Shown piece by piece: positions 9,932 to 21,397 of a stretch of 64,000 nt of DNA. This DNA is from Selaginella moellendorffii. Taxonomy: Eukaryota > Streptophyta > Lycopodiopsida > Selaginellales > Selaginellaceae. The notes under the pieces were generated by a model that saw nothing but the letters and a program-made list of their open reading frames with translations, was not told the DNA's origin and made no database searches. The stretch is taken from NCBI RefSeq assembly GCF_000143415.4, contig NW_003314381.1:398722-462721 (forward strand), written 5' to 3'. Within the stretch, counting starts at the first letter, position 1; every line of letters starts with the position of its first letter. Position numbers and translations under genes: made by a program.

Positions 9932-10395
9932 GACAGCAACCAGCCGGATTCATTGTCAAAGGACAAGAGCACTTGGTATGCAAGCTAAAGAAGGCACTTT
10001 ATGGCCTGAAGCAATCACCTTGTGCCTGGTACGCAAAGATGAACTTGTTTCTTCTTGCCCTTGGCTTCAAGAGTCTCTCTGCAGACAGTAACGTGTACAT
10101 CAAGCGTGTGGGAGCTCTCTTAGTGCTACTGGCTCTGTATGTGAATGATTGCTTGCTCCTCAGCAAAAGCAAGAAGCTGATTCAACAACTCAAGAAAGAT
10201 CTCAGCTCGAGATTCAAGATGGTGGACCTTGGGAGTGCTATCTCAGCATCCAGATCTTCAGAGACAGGAGGAAGGGAACAATCGAAATGTCTCAAAAGAA
10301 GTACATTGAAAATCTCCTCCAGAAATTTAAACTTACCAACGTCAACTCCAGGCAAGTGTTGCAAGCCCAACTTGAGTGGTCCAAGTTGACCATCG
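9932..10395 (+). pseudogene. Copia reverse transcriptase, C-terminal part
   Basis: It continues the RT with QPAGFIVKGQEHLVCKLKKA, LYGLKQSPCAWYAKMN, a catalytic-site region LYVNDCLLL (the usual YVDD is changed to YVND), and SQKKYIENLLQKFKL. The downstream RNase H region is absent and the sequence runs directly into the right LTR. Confidence 0.85.
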
Positions 10396-10410
10396 TGACT
10401 TTTAGCTAGT

Positions 10411-10516
10411 TTAGCTTTGTCTCTTCCACTTTCTTAGAGCTTGGCAATGCCTAAGGCGTACAACTAGCAACGGCTGGCATTCTAGAATCCTTGCTTTGTT
10501 TTTTCTCGTCTTTGCA
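10411..10516 (+). repeat. 3' LTR of the copia element
   Basis: It shares start and end blocks with the left LTR (AGCTTTGTCTCTTCCACTTT and CGTCTTTGCA). The middle 40 bp are missing on the left. It is followed by the relic B sequence CTTCAGACGAATG. Confidence 0.6.
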
Positions 10517-10522
10517 CTTCAG

Positions 10523-10843
10523 ACGAATGTACTCTCCAACAAGGCCTTCCGCCAGCCAAGCATTGGGGAACGAGTTTGGCTGATGATCCGAAATAAGTCT
10601 TCTGCTTGTCACCAATTGCTTCTTGAACTCCTTTATGTTTTTCTCACGGGCCACTTGGCTCTACTTTTCGGCCATCACGATCCGTAGGCAATTCTCAGCA
10701 CTGAGACGATTGGCTTGTTGCCAAAGGTCCATTCGGAGAAGATGTCAGGAGGGAGCTCTAGATTTCCAATCTCCTCCAAACTCAAGCCCAAAACTTTCTC
10801 AACAATCCATAGTTATGTGCTCCACAAAATAATTGAAAATCCG
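10523..10843 (-). pseudogene. Relic B, part between the NTPase stop and the copia insertion
   Basis: On the minus strand it matches relic A at 3,421-3,660 with many small differences. NAWLAEGLVGEYIRLK is readable near 10,575-10,525, and GTGATGGCCGAAAAGTAG near 10,688 carries a stop. It extends the NTPase gene immediately upstream, which suggests the ancestral gene was longer at its 3' end. Confidence 0.5.
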
Positions 10844-11936
10844 CTAGTTTCTTCTGTAAACCACTTCCTCAAGTGCATCACCTTTGTGAACAAACTCGGC
10901 CAGGCATCGTGGTATGAAACCAAACCAGTGTAAAATAGGGCCTAGACACAGAACCATAGAAATCAATCCAAAAACGGGGACAGTACCAAGATATTTGAAT
11001 ATGGCCAGGACAGCACCATGGCCACTCTGGCGTTTTGATCGGGGCTTCAATACCTGCAGAGCATGCAGCGGCAGATCGTTGATGTCGACGTCTTTGAAGT
11101 TATAGCCGGATAGCCAGCACTTGGAGCTTTTGGATGCTGTCACAAGCCATTGCTTTTCCCAGTGTCGAGCAAAACCCAGAAGCAAAGCTTGTAAAACATA
11201 TGCCAGCTTCGCCTCCGTCCAAACCAGCCGTGACAAAATGATATAAACGACCACCCCGCCTTCTTGCTCGTAAGTGTGGAGATAGCTCGCCAGGGCTGCC
11301 AAAACATACGACTTGCCCCTACCCGGATGGCCTCGGAATTGGATATAAGGTTTATTTTTGTCTTCAATTTCTTCGAGTAGTGACCGGAGCTGTGGACGGC
11401 CAACATAAGTGAAGGATCGCGGTGGAGAGAACTTGGTGCTTGAGATGCTCGGAAGTTCGAGCTTAGTCAAGCGCGACGGATCGCAGAGCTGCATTAAGGC
11501 CTCCTCTCGGTTCAATCGCTGCACGATTTTCTTGTGCCGCTGCCATGCCTCCGAGACAAGGGGCCGTGGCTAAAGATTTTGAAACAAGTAGGATTGGAAG
11601 CGTTATTGATAATCTTCCAGATAGTAACGTGGTGTAAATTTAAGTGCTTGCAAGATTTGTAATGCACTTGATGGCAATAGTTTGTGGAAGAACTCGTTTC
11701 AATCCTTGATTTCCTCATAGAGCCAGGATAACATTTCTGGTTCCTCCTCCTCCGCAAGAATAACACCACGCGACTCTTACCTCGTCTGTTATCTCTGCGA
11801 TAACTTTCTCCGGAGCCTCAGCGTGGTCACCCTCGACCACAGTTTTCTCTACATCGTTTGCTGCCGACCGATGTCCTTCCTTTGAGGATTTCTTGGGCTT
11901 CTTCTTCTTCTTCTGTTTCCTCTCTGATTCTCCCAT
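10844..11936 (-). CDS. Truncated P-loop NTPase related to CR (Crinkler/RHS) proteins
   Basis: The proposed exons are 11,781-11,936 and 10,844-11,569, giving 293 residues. Exon 1 is Lys-rich (MGESERKQKKKKKPKKSSK), like a nuclear signal. Exon 2 carries a Walker A motif GHPGRGKS within PYIQFRGHPGRGKSYVLAAL and a hydrophobic region near the end. The intron bases also read as protein-like sequence (PEMLSWLYEEIKD, FFHKLLPSSALQIL) broken by three stops. An alternative is therefore one longer exon with three nonsense mutations, making this a pseudogene. Relic sequence beyond the stop supports loss of the C-terminal part. It is distant from the CR genes of the 31-64 kb array. Confidence 0.45.
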
Positions 11937-12049
11937 TGCTGACGATTCTCTTTCAATCTCTCCTCACTTCTCCTTTCTACGCCTCGACTCACCACCTTGC
12001 ACCACAACAGGCCAGCCTCGACGTTGATTCTTTAACTTCTTTTAAACTC

Positions 12050-12499
12050 TAAACCACAAAAAAATTCTTAATTTGCTAAGGGGAAAAGAAATGAAAAGAA
12101 AAGGATCCAACATCGTTTAATTTTGGTTGACAGTTTCATTGTTTCCACAACACAATGAGGAGTTTGGAATGTGATGATTCGAGTAGCTCGGGCTGATGTG
12201 GAGAAGCTTGGATAAGCCCTTCCAAGAAACTAAAGTTTTGAAACTACTGTTAGAAAACCATTAAACAAATTAATGTGTATAACATACCACCCAACTCTTG
12301 TGCTCAAACACGAGAATCCACTTGGGATTGTTTAGAACATGAGTTGCCAGATGAGCAAGCTTACATACTCTTAATTATGAGTCCAATCAAACGAGCCATA
12401 TTCCTAACAGGGAATCAGGAGCTGCCTAGGTTCTCAAATGATGAAACAAATGGAACACCTTTTCTTGCGCACTGGGAGCAATAGTTTTATTCATTTAGA
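12050..12499. other. No feature seen
   Basis: AT-rich sequence with one 69-codon frame that has no recognisable motif. I see nothing else. Confidence 0.4.
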
Positions 12500-12990
12500 G
12501 TTTTTATTGCGGCGCCGTTTGATTCGAAATAATTAACTCGGTACCACTGGCAAAATTTGACCAGCTTTCTCACTCCCGGTTCCAAAATGCTCACGCAACT
12601 CTCCATGTCTGTTCTTGTTTTCCTCACGAAGCTATCTTGCAGACATGGTTAGTAGAAAAGGAAGGAAAAAAACAAGAGCTTAGTCCTTCTACCTCGTACA
12701 AGTTCCAAGCCTTGGTTTGTTTAAGGCCGAGGCATTTCGTTTTTCCTTCTTTTCCCGACACGGCTTTCGGAGCGGTCGTCTGCATGCAAAGAAATGGAAA
12801 GATTTCAGGTCTCCGCTCCGCATGCTCGAGTGGAGCCTGGAATGATGCTAGCCCTCACTGTGGCTGCTTTTGTCATCTGCTTATAAGGTACATTCGTCTC
12901 AAAGATAGTGTGTATAACCCTTTTTGCTTGGTGGTTTTAAGAAATAACGTTGTTGACAACTCTCTCCAGTGGCTGGTGAAAGAGGCAAGT
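12500..12990 (+). pseudogene. Broken copy of the Fes1 3' region
   Basis: TTGATTCGAAATAA..CTCGGTACC and GACCAGCTTTCTCACTCCCGGTTCC match Fes1 exon 5 (1,971-2,073). AACAAGAGCTTAGTCC matches the Fes1 stop region (near 2,600). CCCGACACGGCTTTCGGAG matches the 3' flank near 2,720. Most of exon 6 is deleted and the frame is lost. The order is preserved, so this is a decayed segmental copy, not a processed copy, since flanking DNA is included. Confidence 0.7.
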
Positions 12991-12999
12991 GTCTAACAT

Positions 13000-15900
13000 T
13001 TTAAAACTCATTTGTGATCCGGCTATGGCTTTTGTCTCGAAAGTTACGTCTCCCTGGTGGAATGTTACTCTGAATATATGATTATGGAAACTTTAACTTG
13101 GGGGAGGCATCACGCGTTGATTGAGAGATACGTTCATATCAACAATAGTAATGTGCACACCTGGAAAGGCGAGCGTGACGATTGCCCATGACACAGCAAG
13201 CCTTCGTCAGCAACAGCCAGCAGGAGAAAACAACTATATTCGATCAAAAGAAAATTGACAGAAAAAAAAAGCTCTGAGGATTTACAAAATTTGATTGACT
13301 ACGTGCACGTGATGCGCATGGCCAGTTATTTATTTATTTTCCCTCCCTCCGTTTTCCGCTCTTGGTGGTTGGCTGGAATTATTTTGCTCGCGGTTTGAGA
13401 TTTTTATTACCGCAAAGTCAACTGATCTGCATTTGAATTGCCTCCCTCGAGAAAACGATGTTTTAACGTCCAAGAAGAAGCAGCTGAATTATGCATGTAC
13501 GTATGTGTAGTACAAGTGGGGAGTATAGTACAGCCGCCCAAAAGAGGTGACCACCCTTTCATGAACATTCCTTGGTAATTCATGTACTTTGTAATTCATA
13601 GCCCACCACTTTGCAAAAGTACTATCTTGAGCGAATCCGGTTCAGGTTCAGATTCAGCTTCAGGTTCAGGTTCAGAGTTGCACCTTCCTTACACAAACTT
13701 CAGAGAGATGGTGTTCCTGTTGCATGCATTTCCCTTCATCTCCTTTCCCAGGTGCAAAACAAAGTGGTCCCCATCTCCATAAAATCTCCTTGCTCGCACA
13801 GCCCAGCCCAATAGCAGAGCATGCCAAAAGAAAAAGAGGCCTTCCTAGTGCTGGGCCAAATTATTACAGGTGTTCTACTGTAGCAAAATGGTCGTTCTGA
13901 CACGCATCTAGACACAAACAACTGAGTTGTTCTTGGTTTTTTTTTCTTTTGTTCTTTTGTTCTTTTTTTTTTTTTTTTTTGCGTGCTGCTCTCGAAGCTG
14001 GAAAAGGTTTTCCCATTAACAAAAGCGAGGAAACAGGTGGATGGGCGGATAGCTCCATTTGTGCTCCCCCAATTTTTGTGCGTGGTTGCGTGGGTGAGGC
14101 TAACTTGCAAACCGAATGTAACATGGGGGAGTTGGCAGCAGCCTTCTGATATAAGTTTTTTTGGCGATTTACACATTAAAAATTTAATGCAAGAGTTGAT
14201 CGCTTTGCTGTTGGCCTGGCATCTGCCTATCAATCATCCAACCACCTTTGAATGTGAGGTGTGCTTGCACTCGTTGTACACAACTCAAGAAAAGGAGATG
14301 TATCTATCCTGAGATGTCAACCATTTAAACATACCTTCCAGGCACTGCTCTCAGATGAAAGTTGATAGTCCCCGCCCGGATGACGTCGTCAAATACAGTG
14401 TAGATTCCCCGTGGAAAATAAGAAAGATTAATGCCGGTTTGCTGCGACTGAGAAGGCTGTTTTTGTCAAGGACCGATGCGATTCCCAGCAAGAACTTCAG
14501 ATCTGGAAGCACTTTCTAGAAGAAACTTACTTACAATCATAAAAGCGACAGGCCCGCAACAGGGCGCAGTCGCCAGAATCATGTTTGTGGATGATCAATT
14601 CTCAAGGAGCATATGCCCGCTCAGATTCAACCTTACCGGATGCAAGCCTCTGAAACAAGAGTGGCAAAAGTCTCGACTCAAGTATTATAACATATCCAAA
14701 AATTTCCTGCTCCTGCTGCCTCCTACCATACACATCATAGACAATTCCACCCAATACTTTAAAAAATCTCGTGATACTCAGGCCAGGACTTGGTGTGCCA
14801 TATCAACACAGTACACATGCACCACAGAAAAAAAAAAGTAGACTGTATTTTTCTTTTGTTGGTGCGGTTGGCCAACGCGTCTGCTCGGACACCTGAGAAT
14901 TGATCGAGATGTGGTTGACTGACGTCACCCCACAAAATGGCCTCTGAACAATAACAACAAGAACCCCGGCCCAAGCATCCGTCTCCGACGAGCAGCAGCA
15001 GCACTGCAGCTGCACCAGGAGCAACAACTAAAGTGGGTTGAAGAACTGAACATTTTTCAGGCATGCAAATGTCAGGGAGGGAGGAGGAAAAAAGGAGGGA
15101 GAGGGGGAAAAATGGAAGATAAACAAAGTCATTAGGTAGGGAGGCATCTGCGTCGGTTCCTGCTGCTATGCTCTGATACATGTGTGTGTGGGGTGTGGTG
15201 TGGCCACCACCACCACCACCATCACCACCACCATCTCCCACCAGCCTAGCTGCCCCCCATCTCCCTCATTCACATGCACTGGGCCAGATCCAACCAGAAA
15301 AAAACACACAAAAGAAGTGAAAATGAAACAAGAGGGAAGAGGAAAAGGATCTCATGCCTTGATCCTTCTCATTTGACTAGGTAAACCAGCAAGAATGTTC
15401 AGCAACTAGGCTATATCAGAATGTTTGAAAAGTTTGTTGGTTTGCTGCTGTGATTTCCCATAATATTCTTATAATCAGGCCCTACACAAAACACATGTAG
15501 TGCTTGACAGTGCTCTGTGGCTGGCTGCTGCCACTGCTTTCTGTTGTTGCTTTGCTTTATTTTCTTTCCCTTCTTTTCTATCTTGTGGTTTGTCACTTTT
15601 GCTTGCTAGGCACTGTAAGGATCAGATTGGAGTCTGGATTAAGATTGTCCTTCAGGTGTTATTGTGGGACAGGTTAAGTTGCACAAGTCAAGCTCGCATT
15701 GTTTACGCGACGAAGCTCTCTTTTCACGCGGTTTTAAAGCCAGTCTTCCACCCCCTTGATAAACCACACGTTGAGTCGAAAACCAAGCATTAAACGTGTA
15801 TGCACATCGTCATTGTGTAGACCCGAAGAAACGAAACATCCTTGCATCCACATAAAGAATATCCTAACAATTGGGTGTTATTCTGGATTTGTTTGTGTGA

Positions 15901-18774
15901 TACCACACCACCCCATGTGCATGCATTACGATTGCAAATGCCACCACCACTCTGGGTCCAATCTGATCCCATCATTTTGTTATATATCATATATTTCACC
16001 AAATATATGAAATCAGAAAAGGAGAAAAATACATCACTCAACACTTGGAGCAGCCCAAAGTACAGAACTGTTCCACTGTCCACCGATCTGAAAGATAGCT
16101 CGGCTCTGTCTGGTGTTGGTAAAGTTGTTGTTGTGCGCCCAGAGACCCTTTCTGAACCTCTGTTGCTGTTCGTGTGCAAAATTCTGGGAGAGAACTTCTT
16201 TTTTTTTCACAAAGTTTCAAATGGTGTAAGAATTCCAGCCAGCCAGCAAGCCTGCCAGCCAACATCACATATGTATACCCACACAATACAAAGAAGAATA
16301 TGTGAATTTGATCTGCTTCCACCCACTAGAGGCCCAGGCGTCCTTTCCACAACCAAATTGGTTAGCCACAGACATTGGCTGGTAGTCCCCACGTACACAT
16401 GCACACACACCACCACCCAACCCTCTTGCTTTCATATATTTCCCCCTTTTCTTTTTGGTGGTATAAATGTTGGGGAGGGGTGGTGGTGACGAGCACATAT
16501 AGATATATAACGTATAAACAGCCATATGGCCAGCCTGGTACTCAATTCCCTCATCACTTTCATGGTGGGGACTCTTGGCAAGTTCTACTAGTTGTTTTGT
16601 TTCTTCTCTCTGTGGAGGAGGAGCTGGAGGACTGTTGGTGGAGAATGAAATGCCGCTTTGTCTCCTACTCCAAATCATGATCCCATTCCCAAATTCCAAA
16701 TCCTCTGCTTGATTCCTCTTTTGTGCTGCTGCTGGGGCCATCTGCTAGTGTGTTTGTGGACTTGAAAAGTCCCGGTATTGGGAGAGTTTAGGATTTGGCA
16801 TGCGGGATTATAAAATATAAACTTGGTCGTCCTATCGTGTACGTGTCAGCGCCCCGCCACCCGCATATCTGGCCTCAACAGGAAGATCCATCGCAGAAAA
16901 GACTAATTTGGTGTTGTTTTTCTGAAGTAATCGTGTTGGCCTGGCTTTTGGGTAGATTCCTCTGGACAGGAGATACATGTCTGTTATGTCCACTTAATAT
17001 TTGGCAAGCCAGGCCTGTGTGTTTGTGTGTGTGCATGATTGAGCTAGTTGATGGAAGTACAAAACTCTAGTTAAGCTGGCAAAAAACAAAGAATTACTCC
17101 AAACATAATCATGCGTTTTAAAGATGAGCTTTTGTTGGGTATAGTGCAAGTTGTTGCTGCTGCTGGAATTGGTGGCGTTGTTGTTTTTGTTGAGCAAACT
17201 TTGCGAGTGTGATATTTATGCGAGAACTTAGCTATCAGAGATCCAAACCCGATGGATTCACGGGCAGCCAACACAAAAAAATTTGTCACCAGTAGTAGCA
17301 GTCGGTGGGTGCAGCGAAAGTTTCAGGTCCCACATTTTTGTGCCATAGTTGATGTTCGGTCGCAATCCGCACCAAGTAGTAGTAGCAGTAGCTTATAAGA
17401 GGATGGATGAACAATTCTAGAATTGGCAGCTCGACACACCGCACATCATCATCTCAGCAACAGCAGCACATGTTTTACGAAGATCATTCTCTCATTAAGC
17501 GCTCAAACCACGCAGAAAATAAATGAACGACCTGAGCTCCTCTCATCACAGCACCACAACCAAGACCACGACTTTTTGGCCCACTCTACTTTTGTGGGAG
17601 CACAGAATGATGCGCTTAGAAAAGGGCAAGATTGCATGTGGCGCGAGTAGTCCTAGCATGAGTCGGGAGAGCCCAAGTTGCAGCAATCAAGCTTTGGACC
17701 ACTTCAAGTGTCCTTTTGTGCTTGGGATAACTTCAAAGAATCCATGGTTGTTTTCATGGGCTTAAAGATCATATCAATGTCACGGACCCAAGGTTTTGTG
17801 TGTCTGAATGTACGTTGTGTGGCAACATCAGGGCCTCCACTTCTAGGCGGTGAAATCTCCATGACGCAAATTCCCATCCCTAGAGAAGAATGGGAGCTTT
17901 TAACTTTGACCATCGCGATCCAGATGCCCAGTTAGGGGGATTGTTATCGTGTAAGCTTCTACTTGGCTGCCGCAAAAACAATAAGAAAAGGGAAAAGAAG
18001 GTGGTGGCGTGAGGAATAATGTACTGTTGGTGCCGCATTTTTTGTTGTCCTACTACCATGTGATGATATGGCTATTACTTTCTTTTTCTTATTCTTCTCA
18101 TCGTCATCGTCATCAGGACATTATAGTGGCTTGGATCGGCCCATGAGATGATAGCCCAAGGTGTCCGAAAAATCTGCCCAAGTAGTTTTTTCGTAGCTTT
18201 TGGACTTTTTTTTGTCCAAGGTCAGATTGGCAAGTTACACAGGCTTGACACGAGGAGGATAAGTGATGCGTGAGAGCAATCCAGCCACGGGGTTTCGCGG
18301 AAAGTTTGCGAGACACCAAACAGGAATCACACAAAAGGAGAAGAAGATATTACACTTTTATCCCATTTCTTTATCACGCCAGCTTTGTAAACTTCGAAAT
18401 TCTTGAATCAAACCCTAGAGAAGCTTTCAACTTCCAAAGGCTGTATTATCAGAAAATTGTCAATACACAAAGCGAATAGTGGGTGGATCCACCCAAGTTT
18501 CAATAATAGTTGCATCCAAATCCATTGCAACCACATGATCTTCATACCAACTTCTTCCCCCTCAAAAAGAATCATAAATCTCTCCCCGGCCACCCCAAGA
18601 ATTTACAAACCCCACGTATGGAAGTTACAATCGACAAAAGAGGAGAGGGGAGGAGTAATAAGATATGTTGTGTGTAAGAAGGAAAAAATAGAAGTATGAA
18701 CAAACAAACCACCTGAGAATGATGATCCGATCGATCATCCGCGCGATCGAATCACATGTATATATACGTATAGA
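13000..18774. other. 5.8 kb stretch without a recognised gene
   Basis: No frame here has domain-like sequence or convincing splice structure. Visible items are GGTTCA hexamer repeats (13,640-13,676), a T-run (13,963-13,980), a bZIP-type TGACGTCGTCA near 14,379 and TGACGTCA near 14,921, a CCA microsatellite, CA-rich tracts near 16,400 and a CATCGTCATCGTCATC tract near 18,100. It is the 3' side of the RAV gene. Untranslated transcripts or small-RNA loci cannot be excluded. Confidence 0.5.
15204..15236. repeat. (CCA)n microsatellite
   Basis: About 11 trinucleotide units with one interruption (ATCACC) in non-coding DNA. Confidence 0.9.
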
Positions 18775-21397
18775 TCAGCTGTGCCGCTCCAATCTGTGAG
18801 GCCGCGACGCCGAGATGGAGCTGGAAGAATCGCCCTCGCCCTCTTGACCCTCTCGATCGTCCTCGCTCGATTCCATCGTCTTGGCGGCGTCCAGCTGTGA
18901 CGAGGATGGAGGAAGATCGTGGCCATCGCGCCTCCTCCTCTTGGACGAGGAGCTACTGCCATTGGAGGAGCTGGCGCGGTCGCGATCGTCGTCGCGCTCC
19001 TCGCGATCCTGCGGGACTTGGTGGAGCGCCAGCGACAGATGCCCAATCCCGGCATCTTTGAGGTTGTCGAGATTCAAGGGCGGGGAGGATCGCTTCCTGG
19101 CCGCATTGCCGCTGCTGCTGGCCAGATCCACGCCGAAAAGCCTCGTCCCGGCGGTGGGAAGGGCCCCCTCGCCTCGATCAATCCTGCCCAATTGCCCCCC
19201 GCGAAACAGAGCACCGCCACCGCCTCCGCCACCATCGCTGGATCGCAGCGCCGCGCTATGGTCCTGGAACTGGAAGAGCCGCTGCTGGTGGAAGGGCGTG
19301 ATCTCCTCGATGGGCACCGCCATGGGCGGTGGAGGAGAGGAAGAAGAATCGTTCTTGCCTGGAAGAGGCGGAGGAAATCTATACCCCGAGCCAGACGAAG
19401 AGAACTGGAACCACGGATGCGCCGCCGCCGCGGGTGGTGGTGGCGCCGCTGGGAGTGGATTGCCAAATCCTCCCTGCTGCCGCGAAGAAATCCCCCAATT
19501 GGATCGAGCTGCCGCGGCCGCGGCGGCAGCGGCGGAATTGATCATCATCTGCTGGTGGTGGTGGTGGTGCTGCTGGGCGGCGGCGGCGGCGGCTGCGTGG
19601 TGGTGATGATGTATCGAGGGATGAGCAGCGGCGCCGCCAGGAGGGACCGGTCTTCTCCGCCAGCTGATGTAGAGCTCCTGGCCTGGCCCCCGCTCGAAGG
19701 TGACGATGTCTCCGGCGTCGAGCTTCTTCTCCTTGACGAAGCGGCTCCATCCCTTAGTGAGGACGTAGCTCTGGCTGCTGTTCCAGTACGAGTAGCGGAA
19801 CCTCCACACCTTGCCGGTGATGTCCTCGAACGAGAGCAGCAATCCCTTCTCGTTGGCGGAGAGATCCAGCGGGAAGCAGCGCTCGGCGTGCTGCTTGGGG
19901 ATCACCAGCCGGTTGAGCTTCCCCACGTCGCTGGGCGTGACCGCCTTGTCGAAGAGGTGCTCGCGGTGGACCGCGCGGGCGGCGGTGGCGGACGGCTTGG
20001 CTGGCGGGGCCGCTGCCGCTGGGTGGTGGATCATCATCTGTGGATGATTCATCTCCCGCATCACAGCAGCCGCGCTGGATGATCGGAGCTGCTGCTGGTG
20101 ATGATCCTGCCAGGAGTTCTTGGGGCCAAGGACTTGCTGGGAGCTCGAGGAGGAGGAGAATTGGTGGTGGTGAGCATGGTGGTGGTGGTGATTGTCCGGG
20201 ACGATGGCGATGGAGGCCGCGGCTGCCTCGGCAGCAGCCGCCGCCACCGCGCGGGCGTGCGTGATCTTGCGGCTCTGGTCGAGCTCCTCGTCGTAGGTGT
20301 GGCGGCGGAGCATGTCCACGACTTGCTCCTTGGAATGCAGGCGGAGGAAGGAGGCCTCGGGATCGGAGTCGTGGACGGGGCGGAAGTTGGTCATGGCGTC
20401 GCGGCCACGGAATTTGATGGCGGCGCGGTCGTACGCTCGCGCCGCCTCCTCCTCCTTGTTGAACGTGCCCAGCCACACGCGCTGGTGCTTCTCGTAGATT
20501 TGCGCGCCCCATCGCCCGTTTGGCTGCGGCACCACGCCCTTGTACTGCGAAGAGGGCAGCTTGCCACTCTCGGAGCTCAGAACCATTGCGCCACCGCCGC
20601 CACCACCGCCACCACTTTTGGTGGTGGAATTCATGGTGATGGACGTTTCTTGATCTGGATCCAGGATCATGAGAAGATTGCTGTTGTTGTTGTTGGTGGT
20701 GGTGGTGGTGGTGCCGCCACTACCTCCGCCAGCACCACCACCACCTGGATCTTGCTGGGACCTTTGCAATGCCTCCACCCAGCTATGGCTGCCGGAGGAA
20801 TTCTCAGCCTGGTGCTTGATTGACACGGTCGCCATCTTGCTGGATTCGAATTTGGAGGCTTCGCTTTCTTCTACTGCTTCTTCTTCTTTCTCTTGCTCTT
20901 GTTCTTCCTCCTTTGCTTGCTTTGGAGCTTGCTGAATTGTCACTGCTGCTCGCGATCGTTGGTCGGTGCCAGTGGCGGTGGCGGATGATTTCTTGCGGGA
21001 ATTTTCGTGGCGATCGGCGGTGAGGGAGAGCGTGAGTGTGACATCGGGATCTGATGGAGCTGCTCCTCCTGCTGGCGATGATCTTCGCTTTGCTACCGAT
21101 GAGGTTGTTCGCTGGATTCCCAGTCCCAAACCCAATCCCATGACCGCTGCCGCCTCCAATTCTGACCACCGACCGGCTGCCGCCGAGCTGGATGATCCGG
21201 GAGCCTGGAATTTGGAAGCCAATCAGCCATTGCAAAGCCAAAGAGAAAAAAAAACGAGAAAGAAACGAACTTGGAGATAAAACTAGCAGGTAGAAAGATA
21301 GAATTATCCAATCTTGTGCAAACGGGAGGAGTGAGAAGATCTCTTTCTCTACCTTGAAGTGTGGTGAGATTGTTTGAACCAAGGTCGTGGCCGCCAT
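18775..21397 (-). CDS. RAV-type AP2-B3 transcription factor, unusually long
   Basis: The proposed CDS exons are 21,353-21,397 ([15 protein letters not shown]) and 18,775-21,204, giving 824 residues. The AP2 domain is near residues 234-289 of this form ([16 protein letters not shown], then [20 protein letters not shown]). The B3 domain is near 430-534 ([20 protein letters not shown], then [20 protein letters not shown]). An LxLxL EAR-like motif (LTLSL) lies near residue 75, and the RLFGV repression motif near the C-terminus. RAV/TEMPRANILLO proteins bind CAACA and CACCTG-type sites in the nucleus and usually repress. Angiosperm members are about 330-390 residues; here Gly, His, Ala, Ser and Gln runs double the length. 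The long frame opens upstream at a TTG after a stop, so an upstream exon is required. The ATG at 21,397 sits in good context and joins in phase. Confidence 0.88.

Larger units (their letters stand above)
4651..10517 (+). mobile_element. Degenerate Ty1/copia LTR retrotransposon with nested insertions
   Basis: Ends are short related LTRs of about 67 and 106 bp. A tRNA-iMet-like primer-binding site (TGGTATTAGAG) directly follows the left LTR. Remnants of gag, protease and reverse transcriptase occur in the copia order, but integrase is mostly lost and RNase H is deleted. TTCAG flanks both ends (4,646-4,650 and 10,518-10,522), a likely target-site duplication. The element sits inside relic B: joining the two flanks restores the order seen in relic A. 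It holds a TRIM (6.7-7.4 kb) and a Ty3-type gag fragment (8.6-9.9 kb). Many stops show it is long dead. Confidence 0.8.

Noticed and set aside
12275-12484. 69-codon frame near the Fes1 relic
   Set aside because: No recognisable motif, no splice context, AT-rich surroundings.
13611-13814. Arg/Phe-rich frame over the GGTTCA repeat
   Set aside because: The frame is a product of the hexamer repeat, not a protein-like sequence.
18919-20082. A 387-codon plus-strand frame over the RAV gene
   Set aside because: It is antisense to the AP2 and B3 coding sequence and low in complexity. High GC and trinucleotide repeats keep several frames open.
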